Source of the DNA: Lumbricus rubellus
Lineage: Eukaryota; Annelida; Clitellata; Crassiclitellata; Lumbricidae
NCBI GenBank assembly: GCA_945859605.1
Contig: OX243820.1
Span: forward strand, 24,857,559-24,921,558
Direction of reading: 5' to 3'
DNA: 64,000 bases
In this document: positions 33,735 through 44,767 of the stretch, in pieces
Layout of the letters: each line of letters starts with the position of its first letter
Position numbering within the stretch: the stretch's first letter is position 1
Translations under genes and position numbers: made by a program
The notes under the pieces: generated by a model
Seen by the model: only the letters and a program-made list of their open reading frames with translations
Databases searched by the model: none
Told to the model about the DNA's origin: nothing

Positions 33735-34256
33735 GGACGGAACGGTTTGGGTCCGCTATTCCGAGGGTCCAGTATTCCGAGGGTCCACTATTCCGAAGGT
33801 CCACTATTCCGAAGGTCCGCTATTCCGAAGGTCCACTATTCCGAAGATTGTACTGTTATACGCCTATTATGATAAATCAGTCAGGTTTAGGTCGATTATT
33901 CCGAAGGTCCACTATTCCGAACCCTAAGCCTAACCCTAACTCACCGTAAACCTATAACCACCAAGGATACAGAACAAAATACAGCGGATATTCGGAATAG
34001 TGGACCCTCGGAATAGTGGGCCGTTACAGTAATCTCCGAACTTATGAAGCTCGGGGATTTTTAGTCAACGGAGTAATTTGAGAATGGGAGTGATAATTAT
34101 GATTGTGCTTGGGTTCCCCGTCCTGATGACACCACGGGCTAGTAAGCTGTGGGTTAGTTACAGACGTTTGAGGTTTTTGGATTCGAGGTTGAGGAAAAGA
34201 GAATTGCAGTAGTCGTGCTTTGAGTAGGAATTATTATTCATCAATCTTATATATTA

Positions 34257-34487
34257 CAAGCTGTGCCCGGCCACGCGTTGCTGTGGCTGAAAAGACCGCT
34301 CAACCCTTTTTTTCTACCTCCCTTGCCCTGCTTCCCTCACTCCCCCTCTCCCTCCCTCCGTTCCCTCCCCTCCGTCTCCTCCCATCCCCTCTCGTTCCCT
34401 TCCATCCCGTCCCTACCCTCCCCTACCACCTCCCCCTCCCTTTCTCCTCCCCTGCCTCGTCCACTCGGCCGCATTCGCGAAGGCAAG
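34257..34487 (-). mobile_element. Helitron-like terminus with polypyrimidine tract
   Basis: CAAG-CTGTGCCCGGCCACGC, then GTTGCTGTGGCTGAAAAG and a C/T-rich run to about 34470. It is the minus-strand counterpart of a Helitron 3' end, although the terminal CTRR is degenerate (CTTG). Confidence 0.5.
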
Positions 34488-34895
34488 GTTGTGTGAAAAT
34501 TGAAATCAAAATCGATCGAATCGAATGCAAAATTGTGCCAAAAGATTGCGCTTTTAAAAAAAAGCATTTACAAAAGCGATCGTATTCGAAATTGGTAAAA
34601 TTTTGAAAAGAATCGGTCAAGAACGGTGAATAACTTTCCGAGATCCTCGATTTTGTGCAACCGACAGCTACATAGGTATATGCGCCATAAAAACGCGGCC
34701 GCGTTAAATGCACGTTGTGCAAATTTGAAATCAAAATTGCTCAAATCGAATGCAAAGTTGTTTTCAATTGTCGAAAAGTTTGCGCTTTTTCCCAAGAAAC
34801 ATTTTACAAACCAGATCGTATTTGAACGGAACATTTTGGTAAAATTTTGAAAGGAATCGGTCAAAAGCTTTCCGAGATCCTTGATTAAATACAAA
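34488..34895. repeat. Duplicated unit of about 180-210 bp
   Basis: Copies from about 34490 and 34716 share ATTGAAATCAAAAT-type, TCGAATGCAAA, GGTAAAATTTTGAAA and AATCGGTCAA words. They lie between the two Helitron-like ends, suggesting tandem insertion or duplication of related elements. Confidence 0.7.
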
Positions 34896-34918
34896 CTGTT
34901 TACATTTTTATTTATATA

Positions 34919-35640
34919 CTAGCTGACCACGGCCACGCGTTGCTGTGGCTGAAAAGAGCGTCCAACAATCCCTCCGTATACCTCCATTCCACCTCCCTTC
35001 CCCGCACCATCTCGCTTACCCTCCTCTCACCTCTCCCTTCCCCCTCCCCATCCTCTCCCTTCCCCTTTCCCCTCTCCGATCCCCTCTTCTTTCTCCTTCC
35101 CCTTCCTCTCCCTTTCTTTCCCACCCCTCCCCTTCCCATCTCCTCCCCTCCCTACCTCCTCTTCCCCTTACCTCCTCCCATCCCCCTCTACCTCCTCCCG
35201 TCCCTATCCCGTCCCTTCCCCTCCACCTCCCACTCCACCCTACCCTCCCCCTCCGAGTCCTATCTCCTTTCCTCCTTCCCTCCATCCATCCCTCCGTCCA
35301 TTCCCCTGCCTCTTTGCATCCCTCCCTCCTCCATCCCTCCCCTCAGCTCCCTCCCCTTCCTCTTCGTCCCGCTCCTTCCTCTTCCTTTCCTCCCTCACAC
35401 CGAAGGTGAAGGAAGGAGGGAGGAGAAAAAGGGAAGGAAAGGAGGTAAGGAGGGAGAGAGGGAGACAGAGGGACGGACGGACGGACGGAGGGAGCGAGGG
35501 AGAGAGGGAGGGAGGGAGCGAGGGAGGGAGGGAAAGAGGGAGGAAGGGAGGAAGGAAGGGAGGAGGGAGGAGGGATGGAGGAGGGAAGAGGGAGGGAGGT
35601 ACAGAGGGACAGAGGGAGGGAGGGGTGTATGGATAAATAG
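34919..35640 (-). mobile_element. Helitron-like 3' end with polypyrimidine-to-polypurine switch
   Basis: CTAG at 34919-34922, preceded on the plus strand by A. On the minus strand it reads hairpin GCCACAGCAACGCGTGGC, then CTAG, then T, as Helitrons end. Next comes a C/T-rich run (34970-35400), which flips to A/G-rich (35404-35630) around the centre CACACCGAAGGTG. All long frames here are translations of this simple sequence. Confidence 0.6.
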
Positions 35641-35740
35641 CAATCTTCGGAATAGTGGACCTTCGGAATAGTGGACCTTCGGAATAGTGGACCTTCGGAA
35701 TAGTGGACCCTCGGAATAGTGGGCCGTTACCGGACGGAAC

Positions 35741-36238
35741 AGGAGAGGGGCAAGCCAGACTATGGTTGATGTCCTTTGCTGGGATTTGAACCCTGGCTTT
35801 TTCCTGCCTAAAGGATAGACGTCTAATTAGAAAACTTTAATCAGAACAACCCAGACGGTTGAGTAAGTAGAGCACTAGTAACCTGAAATTATTATTTTTT
35901 CATGAACCAGCTTCTATAACCTACAGTTATTATGTTCAAGATAATGGCTTAGTTTTGTAAATCTAAATTGATAGCACGTAGGCTACTTTGCAAATGCCAG
36001 TAACAGTGAGACCAAACCTTCAAATGCAGAGGCGTAGCGACCGCCCTCCGTACCCTCCGACCGAAGGGGCCCCCCGCAACGAAGGGGCCCCTAAAAGGGC
36101 CAAAAAATTAAAGGTGTGACTATACGTGATTGGCATCTATTGAAGCCATTGCACAATCCTTGTGGGTTTTACTGACAAAACCGTCAAGTAAATACGGAAT
36201 ACATGTACATGTACAATGTAGGCCTATGTATATTTATA
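35741..36238. other. Intergenic with a G/C-rich repeat fragment
   Basis: Around 36027-36105 AGAGGCGTAGCGACCG and AAGGGGCCCC resemble one end of a MITE, but no matching opposite end was found. Confidence 0.35.
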
Positions 36239-37015
36239 CACTGTGTCCACGATAAAGTAGAACCCACAATAAAGTGTCATAACTCGGTCAAAATGTTTAG
36301 GATTTGCCTGAAATTTTACACACAGCAACAGTGGCCATAGTTACACGAGATCCTAAAGCCGATTAGAAATATTCGTGAGTTTGTAAAATTTATGAGCGTT
36401 TGAGATGCAGCACCGAAAAATGCAACTTTCCAACATGGAAAAGCTGAAAAGAAGTAAAATATAGCTAAATATGGAGCTCAAAATGTAATTTTTGTTAACG
36501 AACACACGACCATAGACGTAGAGGCTACTGTTTGATGTCCGGTCGATGATCACCTGGTCAAACATCTGCCACTCTTCAATCAGATGCGCCCTACGGTTAT
36601 CGATGTCATGAACACGGGAACGAAAAACGCGCTACTCCGGTACATGCACCCGATCGAGGTCTGGACTACTAGGCGGCCACAGCTGCGGATATGAAGCCGA
36701 GTGTTTTCCGGGACAGCTAATATATACACTACTACGTCTACGGTCGTGTGTTCGTGAACAAAAAATGACATTCTGAGCACCATTTATAGCTGAATTTTGC
36801 TTCATTTAAGCTTTTTCATGTTGGAAAGTTGCATTTTTCGGTGCTGCATCTCAAACGCTCATAAATTTGACAAACTGCAGAATATTTCTAATCGGCTTTA
36901 GGATCTCGTGTAAATATGGCCACTGTTGCTGTGTTTAAAATTTCAGACAAATCACGAAAGTTTTGACCTAGTTATGACATTTTTTATTGGGTTCTACTTT
37001 ATCGTGGACACAGTG
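36239..37015 (-). mobile_element. Tc1/mariner element with arms of about 285 bp
   Basis: Ends CACTGTGTCCACGATAAAGT inverted at both sides, TA outside each (36237-36238, 37016-37017). The inverted arms (36239-36520, 36733-37015) match at roughly 90% by eye, much longer than usual mariner ends. At 777 bp it is a non-autonomous derivative. Confidence 0.9.
36535..36682 (-). pseudogene. Tc1/mariner transposase C-terminal remnant
   Basis: Between the arms the minus strand reads WPPSSPDLDRVHVPE, an in-frame stop, then RVFRSRVHDIDNRRAHLIEE and WQMFDQVIIDR. PDL is the stretch before the last catalytic acid, and LIEEW with the following Ile/Arg pattern is the usual C-terminal helix. Only about 50 codons remain. 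Confidence 0.75.
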
Positions 37016-37017
37016 TA

Positions 37018-38169
37018 TTATGAACCCTGTATGTTGCATAAAATAAATGCCGCATCCCGGTGTCTGTATTGTAAGGGGCCCGCCGGCCTGGACATTATGC
37101 TCGGAGGGGACCACGTTCATTGTTGCTACCGTTGCTACGTTCAACTGATATTTCGACTCATTTGTATTATGTTGCGTGGAAAAACATTGTGCAACATAAT
37201 GGATTCCAGGACGCTGGCAAAATTAGGATTAATTCTCCATGCATACACGTCATAATTATTATTTGAGACAGCTGAGACCATAATTATGACAGCATTCCAT
37301 TAGGAGACTTCACACATAAGAAGCCTATGCGGGAACATTTTCGTGATGGATAGAGATGATCCGCCAAATGAATGTTGACGTCAATTGCTCATTTTCCGGC
37401 TCGAAGGTAGCAGTGCCCGAATCGAAAACTGCATTATGTAGACCTAATAGTAACTGTTATATCCCTATTAGATATCAATCGGCATATAATAGGACTACAT
37501 CGGTACCAGTAGACATTCATTATGCATCGGTAATAATACATCGGTATAAAATAGCCAACATCATACTCCGCCACTGCTTCTATATTTTGTCAGTGCCTGT
37601 CCAAAGCCTGTAGAAAGGAGGAGGGCGACACTGGTCATTCTTGATATGAAACAGTGTCGTTTAAACAACAAAAAGCGTATACATTAGACATTGGTCCACT
37701 AGACATCGGTGCCTTAGGTGTGCATTATGATACCGGCGCTCTGTCATTTACTGGATTATATTAGGCCTAGGCCTATAATTATACGTAGGTTCTGTTCAAA
37801 CACTCTGAATCTTGATTGGTCGCATGCCAGTGCTGTATACGATTTATGTAATTTGTCATTGCCATTCTTGCAACATCGGGCATTTACCACATTTCCACAT
37901 TATATTAATTATTAAAGCTTTCCTTCTTACCTTAAGCTGTCCAACCTAACACGGTGCTACAGTTGAGCTGACGAATTCTGGTCTGCAGTTGTTCTGTGGT
38001 GGATCGGTTCTACTGACGCAGTCTGCAGTTCTAAGATGACCGTCACCGTGCATCTGCTGCTGCTTATAAGGACGGACTCAGAAGCAGAACGAGACCATGC
38101 AGGCCAAGCAACGATGCAGCCAAAGAGTGCTTTCTCATGTATGCGTGTATATGCACAAATATATCTATA
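37018..38169. other. Intergenic, no gene seen
   Basis: AT-rich with TAGGCCTA words; no domain in any frame. Confidence 0.4.
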
Positions 38170-38390
38170 CTAGATGTGGTACCCGGCGTTGCCCGGGAAA
38201 TTTAGGGTTTTCGCCTCCTCCTCCTCCTCCACGCCTCCCCGCTCCCACTCAGCTCACCGCTCCCACCGTCCTCGCCCCACCCTCTTCCGCACCCACACAC
38301 CGCCACTCTCCGCTCCCACCCTGCTCACCGCTCCCACCCCTTCCGCATCCATACACACTTACACTCGCCTACTAAACACACACTTATAGG
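38170..38390 (-). mobile_element. Helitron-like 3' end with polypyrimidine tract
   Basis: CTAG at 38170-38173, preceded by A on the plus strand; hairpin CCCGGCGTTGCCCGGG about 8 bases inside, then ATTTAGGG and a C-rich tract (38212-38350). The minus-strand terminus matches the plus-strand copy ending at 9142. Confidence 0.7.
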
Positions 38391-39791
38391 CCTACGCGCC
38401 GACTCACACGACTATCGACTCGCACACATAGTAATAACAATAATCATATAATAATAACAACCGTTTATATGGCGCCGTTACATGGCCTGCAGACCGCTAG
38501 CCTTACAAACAGCTAACTGCAAGATAAGCCTTAGCAAACAAATAATATTTAAGCTTTCATTCGCAAGAGTTCATTGAGGCGGTCAATCTGATGTTCTTTG
38601 GAAGGCTGTTAATGCTACAGTGTCCAAAGCCTACAAACACACCCACACACACATATACGTAAATAGCCTACACCTAAACATATACACGGGACGGGGAAAA
38701 TTTGTTCGTCTTTGGTCGCCGCTGCCCATTTTTTACGAAAAAAGCTACCATTTTATCCGTCAATAAGCTGATTACCTTTTTGTAGTCCTTTGACCAAAAT
38801 CTTAAGCAAAAGGCACATTTCCCAGAAAACCATACAATTTCCTCCCTTTTTAGTCAAGCTCAATTTTTGTCTTTTTACTCTCTTCGCCTCTCCTATTGAC
38901 TCTGGCCTTGACCCTGTGCGAACTTCAATAAGAGGGGCACGTCCACTTTCCACGCCAGAATAGCTGGTGTGAAATAAAGAAATTTATAAATTCGAGGCAT
39001 GGTCGGATTTGCCCCCTGGATACGCCCCTGCTGTGTTGTATCCTACGCTGTAGGCCTATTCGTCCTCGCTGTCTCAACGGATTCTAATCATCAACCAGAA
39101 ACACGCTTCACATGACTAATGAAGCTGGCAAAATCGACGAATCTCATCCGTCCAGTGCTACTTTATCCTTCTTAGCTTATCGTGCAATTGTTTGTTACCT
39201 CGTCTTATCTTTGGCCCACATCGCTAACCATCGATGTCACTCGGTTTCACTCGAAGCCATGCACTCAAATTACGTAGGACTAGCAGGCCTACTAGACTAG
39301 GCTTGCATAGTTTTACCTAGATGGATCCATGTCGCAGCATTATGCCTAAACAACTTTCCGGCCCCGACCGACCAGCATATAATAGATAGAATAGTCTCGC
39401 TTCGTGTTCAAAGTAGGCTAATGACCATTGACCAATAGCCTGCCATCAAACGTCGTTGTATCGTAAATCACTAAAATTAATGTCGTCTTACTGTTGCTAT
39501 CGAATGCCATTGTGCTCAAAACCACGAACATCATAATTATCCTATTTTCCTGCCCCTGAGATGCTTAGGCCTATAATTTTATACACAGTAGGCTAGACCT
39601 TGGCACCGAGGCTCTACAGCAGCCCCATAATTATTTGCTTTGGACACATGGCATTGAAATATTTTGTCATGGTGAATCTCATTACCGTATGATTTATAAA
39701 GCAAGTAAGCAAGTAGGCTAGGTGTCAGAATCGTCACAAACGCGTAGAATTATTCCACACGGATGAGTCGGTAGGTGTAGGCCTAGTCGCT
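38391..39791. other. Intergenic, no gene seen
   Basis: Includes a fragment at about 38995-39030 (GGATTTGCCCCCTGGATACG, CCCCTG) that looks like one MITE end. Otherwise nothing recognised. Confidence 0.4.
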
Positions 39792-39799
39792 CTATCGCC

Positions 39800-40253
39800 C
39801 AGCGTTGCCACTCCTTGGGTTTTTTCACAAGATCCTGGGTTTTTAGATCCGAACTTGGGTAATGGGGTTTTTTCGTAAAGAACTTGGGTTTTTTGCTTGG
39901 GTTTTTTTCGACCAAAAAGTCTTGGGTTTTTTCGGGAAGAAAGTGGAAAATGGGGTTTTTTGGGGAAGAACTTGGGTTTTTTGGTCGGGTTTTTCTTTCG
40001 ACTAAGAAAATCGAGAAATTTTGGACATTTTGGCCAGATTTTCGCCGGATGACTAAGAAAATATCATCAGAATTTTCGGTCGAGACATTGAAAGATCTAA
40101 GATTTTTTGGTCCGAATGAATTAATAAGAAAAATTCAGAATTTTCGGACGGAAAATTGTGTAAATTTTCGAAAATTTTGGCAACTTGGGTTTTCTTGGGT
40201 TTTTTGGACCCTTCAACTTGGTTTTTTTTTCTATTTTTGGAGTGGCAACGCTG
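39800..40253. mobile_element. hAT-type element with CTTGGGTTTTTT minisatellite
   Basis: Inverted ends CAGCGTTGCCACTCC / GGAGTGGCAACGCTG, 8-bp flanks CTATCGCC (39792-39799) and CTATCGCA (40254-40261), one mismatch. The interior repeats CTTGGGTTTTTT-like units many times. The 140-codon frame over it is a translation of this repeat. Confidence 0.85.
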
Positions 40254-40399
40254 CTATCGCAGAATCGGACTTGAGCGCAGTCCTCGAAGTGCTTAGAACT
40301 GATTGATGTCGATCGTTGTCCATTATTCTGAAAGGCTGCAGAGAACCACGTGGAAATTGTCGTTATGGAGCGAGTAGGCCTATAGGCTAAGGCCTAGAC

Positions 40400-41357
40400 C
40401 AGTGCTGTCCAACCTTTTTGGCACCATGGGCCGCAAAAGCTATAATTTTGAAGCCGAGGGCCACAACAGTAAACTCAAAAGCTGCGGCTGAAATTTATTG
40501 ATAATTATTAACTATAATATATAATGATTAATAGAAAAGATTGAAAGCATAAACACCCATGACTTGTTTGACATGCTTTATAATTTTTTAGTGCCAAAAT
40601 CATAAGGGTATTTTATCTCTGCCTTGCACTCAGTTCGTTTTTCAGTTCTTCACCCAGCCACAGTTTTGAATTACCTCAGCCCAATTTCCATCCTTCTGCT
40701 CTGGCTCTTATAAGAAGATATGTCGAAGTCAAAGTCTTTGGTCAAAGGAGCAGTCATGTTCGTCAGTCAAGAAAGAGTCCAATAATCTCCATTCGTCGGC
40801 CTCGAGACTCTTCGATTTTTCTTCCAAACCTTAGTTTTGGCTAGAAAAGGACTATCTTTAAACTTTAAAAGTTTAGAGAGGAACGGGCACATTGCACAGC
40901 CACCACAGACGTAGGCTACTGGAACTCTACAGACATTTCAGTAAGCCTAAGTGACTTCAAGCGACTGGTTTGGGACGGTCTGCATAGTTGAGTACAGGAA
41001 TAAGAGTTGTTAAAGCTAGAAGTCGTGTGTCAATCAACTGATAGCCAACAGGGAGCTAACCACAGGAATAGACAGAAGAGATAATGACCTAGTTGTCGGA
41101 TTGGGCTACGGTTATTTTTATTGACATTGTAACGATCGCCTTGAATTGGATAGCTACCTGCAAGGAGTGCTGCTATGGATGTCTAAACACTGCAACCGTT
41201 GCAATATCAATAAAAAATTAAGCGTTCAAGTCGACCACTGACTTTGTGCCTTACTTCATTCAACACAAAGTGAAAAAATTTAGTGAGCTCTGGCGGGCCA
41301 CTTGAAATCATCTCGCGGGCCGCATGCGGCCCGCGGGCCGCACGTTGGACAGCACTG
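40400..41357. mobile_element. hAT-type element, 958 bp
   Basis: Inverted ends CAGTGCTGTCCAAC / GTTGGACAGCACTG with an exact 8-bp duplication GCCTAGAC (40392-40399, 41358-41365). A strong palindrome (GCGGGCCGCATGCGGCCCGC, about 41317) lies near the right end. No transposase frame recognised. Confidence 0.93.
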
Positions 41358-41365
41358 GCCTAGAC

Positions 41366-44300
41366 CATACTCAGCACTACTCTTACGCACTCTTTGCAAA
41401 CAATCGGCATCCCTCTCTTCAGTCGATCGGGAATCCGACAATTGCACTCCAAGGAAACTGCCGTCCTGAAAGTCTATAGAACGACCCCTTGATAGACGTA
41501 TATTTTAGCGTCGTAAATAATTATTCGCTCGTTGCAGCATTAAGCCTTTTATTTTTTTTTCCATCCGACTTATAGTTTTGGCAAGAACCCTCATATAAGC
41601 AGCTTCTGCTTTTGGGCCAGAATTCGTTTCGTAAATCCTGCTTCAATTTAGTCAGCAATTAGGGACTATTTTTCGTCAATACAGCTTTCATTTAATTAAG
41701 AATTAGGTCCTATCTACTGTTCATCAATCCGATTCAATTGCAGGTTAGGCCCATATAAAATACGGAATACTTTTTTTATAGAACTACAGCGTTCAAAAAG
41801 ATCAATTTAGGCCTACTCCTCTGTTTTTTCTTATTGTTAGACTATGTCACCTGTAGGGCTTTGTAGCCCTACTGTAGTAACATAATTTTATAGCCTATGT
41901 CTGGTTAGAGTTAGACTGGACACAATATCATACCGGTACCGGAAGTAATTTGTTTGTGCTTATATTATATTGAATGTACACTTGTATAGTTATATTTGTG
42001 CTAATGTTTGAATGTACAAATGCATAATGATTTGTTTGTGCTTATGTTTGAATGTATATATATATACACATAGTAATTTGTGTGAGCTTAATATGTTTGA
42101 ATGGATGCATATTATTATACATGTATTTCCCATTCTTTGGTTCTAATGTTTCTTAATTTACATTAAAAACACTTGATATTTTTCATGACGATATTTTGGT
42201 AGACCATACCATCTCATTGCTTCTAAGATCAGACCTATAGGTTACCATAATTTCTGCCCCTTTGAAAAGCATTTCCATTTTGTGTGTGCAATTAATGTCA
42301 ATATCAGTGTCTATTGATCAATAAATGCTTTATTGAGCTAGGCCTATTGCTCTTAGATAAAACTAAAACTGACTTTTAAATAACTGAACATTCACTTAAT
42401 TGATTTCACAGATGGTTGTCCGACCTGACAGATTTTTAGTGAAGAAAAGAAGTCAGGAATGCTTGTGATCTTGCAAAGCAATAATGGTCTCATGGTTTAA
42501 AGTCTTGGTGACTGATCTTGAGACCAAACGCATTGGACTTGAGGTCTAAAATCTTGGTCGTGTGGTTTGAAATCCTGATCACGACAACATGACTGCAGGT
42601 CACCCAAATTATGGAGCAGCGGGGTCGAAATGTCTGACTGCTATGCTTAAACTTTATAGAACTCTCTATTTTATTTAAAGCACTGCGTGCTATAAGAAAT
42701 TAACGGTCTGTTCCTCTTCCTGGAAACTATCGTATTTAGAAATTAACAACCTTAAAAAGAGCCAGACTCATATGCAATTTAAAGTATGGATATACGATCT
42801 TAATAATAAATATCCTAAACGAATGTAAATAGATACATTATAGGTCTACCAGACTGACTTGATTCAACAGAAGACCGTCCGCCGTTGTTTAACGTGCCCA
42901 GGTTTAATAATTAAACAGTAGTTAGACATTTAAGTATAAAAACCTATTATCTATGGAAACATATGCTGAAAGATATATAATAACAATGACTTCAAATAAC
43001 GCAGTGTTGTCGTGAATAACAATAATAAAAGCCGTTATATAATCGCTATACATTATGGCTAACAAATCCGCTATATAAAATCCTACTATAATAAGCCTGA
43101 CTAAGCTGCACGGTCACGGAGTCCGAGAAAGAAAGACACGCAAACACGAAAGTAGGAAGTCAAGAGCCCAGGTCCGATTACGGCCATTGAGTACATGGGT
43201 CGACAGGTGCATGTATACTGTATAGGTGGCTGAAGCTTTGGTGCTGATGTAGACGTCAATTATTATTATTATAATTAATAATCAATCAACCACAAGAACT
43301 TATTAGTAATGACTATATAATTGTTGCGCTAAGAATCAACTCCGACAACATATAAAGAAACCAAACTGACGGAGAAAAGAGAAGTTTAAAACATGCAACA
43401 CCGACAATTCTATCTTTATAGTATTTAAACAGACAACCTATGTTCATTCACACCTAACAGGGAATAACATTTACAAATATTTAATAAATGACTACCGTAT
43501 ACGACTACCTTAACATTATTCATAAAGTATCTATTTACAAGTGAAGAATATCCGAAACGGCTTCTTTGGTGTATATGTGTGTGTGTTTGTATGTTCAGTG
43601 TTTGTATTTGTGTGCCTGTGTGTCGTTTTGTGTGACTGTGTTGTATTATACACGTCTGCATGGGTTGTTATAAATTATGTCTGTAAAAACCAACAAACTT
43701 TCTTAGTAGCACACTGCATCTGCAAAACAATGTGATAAACTGGCTTACCAAAGACCGTTAAAGCTCATTATTACATGTTAGTGTAATAATTTTGTTCAAG
43801 AGAAACTCTGCAAGGATTGTGCCTTTGTGAACAATTCCTAATGAGACATCAATAAAATGAAACAAAATGACACCATATTTAAAAAGTTCGAGATCCCATA
43901 CCTATCCTTATTAAACACTGTCATTCACAGACCTGCCATCAAATGCATCAGCATATACTATATATAAAGATATACTTTATAGTATGTATGTGTACTATGC
44001 ACAAATATAATTATAATTATGTGTGCAAAATGCGAACAATTTTATGTAATTGGTCATACATGATCATGCACATGAAATTGCAGATCCATTTGGTACTCCC
44101 ACCGAGCCCTCGATACCTCCTATAACACAGTGGATCATGCGGTTTGAAACTACTGTAGAATAGATACAAATAATATTTACATAGAAACAACATTGGTCTA
44201 CTCTACTACCTCACTAGATATACATGTAGACTTAGATATATCTAGAAATTCTATGACCACCTTATCAGAAAGTATTTCATTCATATCCAAAATGTTCCCA

Positions 44301-44735
44301 CATCAGTATAACTACACACACACACCTTATATTCAATCAATATGTTTTCATATATACACACACATTGTTCATATATACATATATGTATGTGTGTGCATGC
44401 ACATGTGCATACACTCATGCACATTTGTGTACTTATGTGTGTATGTAAATTCATGAATGCGTATAATATACAAGCATTGTATAACAATTATCCAACATTA
44501 AAATTATGTTGTGATAATGTGTTCTTTTATTGGTAGAGATGTTGTAGGGTGATGTTTGTAATGAGGATGATTTACCTTGTTGACGACGACGATGATGATG
44601 ATTATGATAATAATGATGATGATAGCACTTAATAAAAACAAGCTAGCAATAACTACATGATGAGGGAGATGATAGTGAAAAATTGATGACAATATAAATT
44701 TATTAGTGGTGCCTTTGTGTTACAGTACACACTGG

Positions 44736-44767
<32 letters not shown>

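Larger units (their letters stand above)
33744..35731. mobile_element. Composite TIR element with 9-bp target duplication
   Basis: Flanked by exact GGACGGAAC repeats (33735-33743, 35732-35740). The left arm (33744-33860) and the inverted right arm (35640-35731) both consist of tandem units of GGTCCACTATTCCGAA; the outer ends compare as GGTTTGGGTCCGCTATTCCG and GGTAACGGCCCACTATTCCG. A further inverted copy of the arm at about 33990-34026 suggests a small fold-back element of about 280 bp nested at the left. The 9-bp duplication suggests a Mutator-like or fold-back type. The interior holds two Helitron-like ends and no transposase. Confidence 0.6.

Noticed and set aside
34940..35671. 243-codon Pro/Ser/Leu-rich then Arg/Glu/Gly-rich frame
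   Set aside because: It reads through a polypyrimidine-polypurine simple-sequence tract; the composition flips exactly where the DNA does.
33740..35735. CRISPR-like array of TTCCGAAGG units
   Set aside because: Units are directly tandem without unique spacers, and the context is animal DNA; they are transposon arms.
39884..40306. 140-codon Phe/Gly/Trp-rich frame
   Set aside because: It is the translation of the CTTGGGTTTTTT repeat in a hAT element and crosses its right end.
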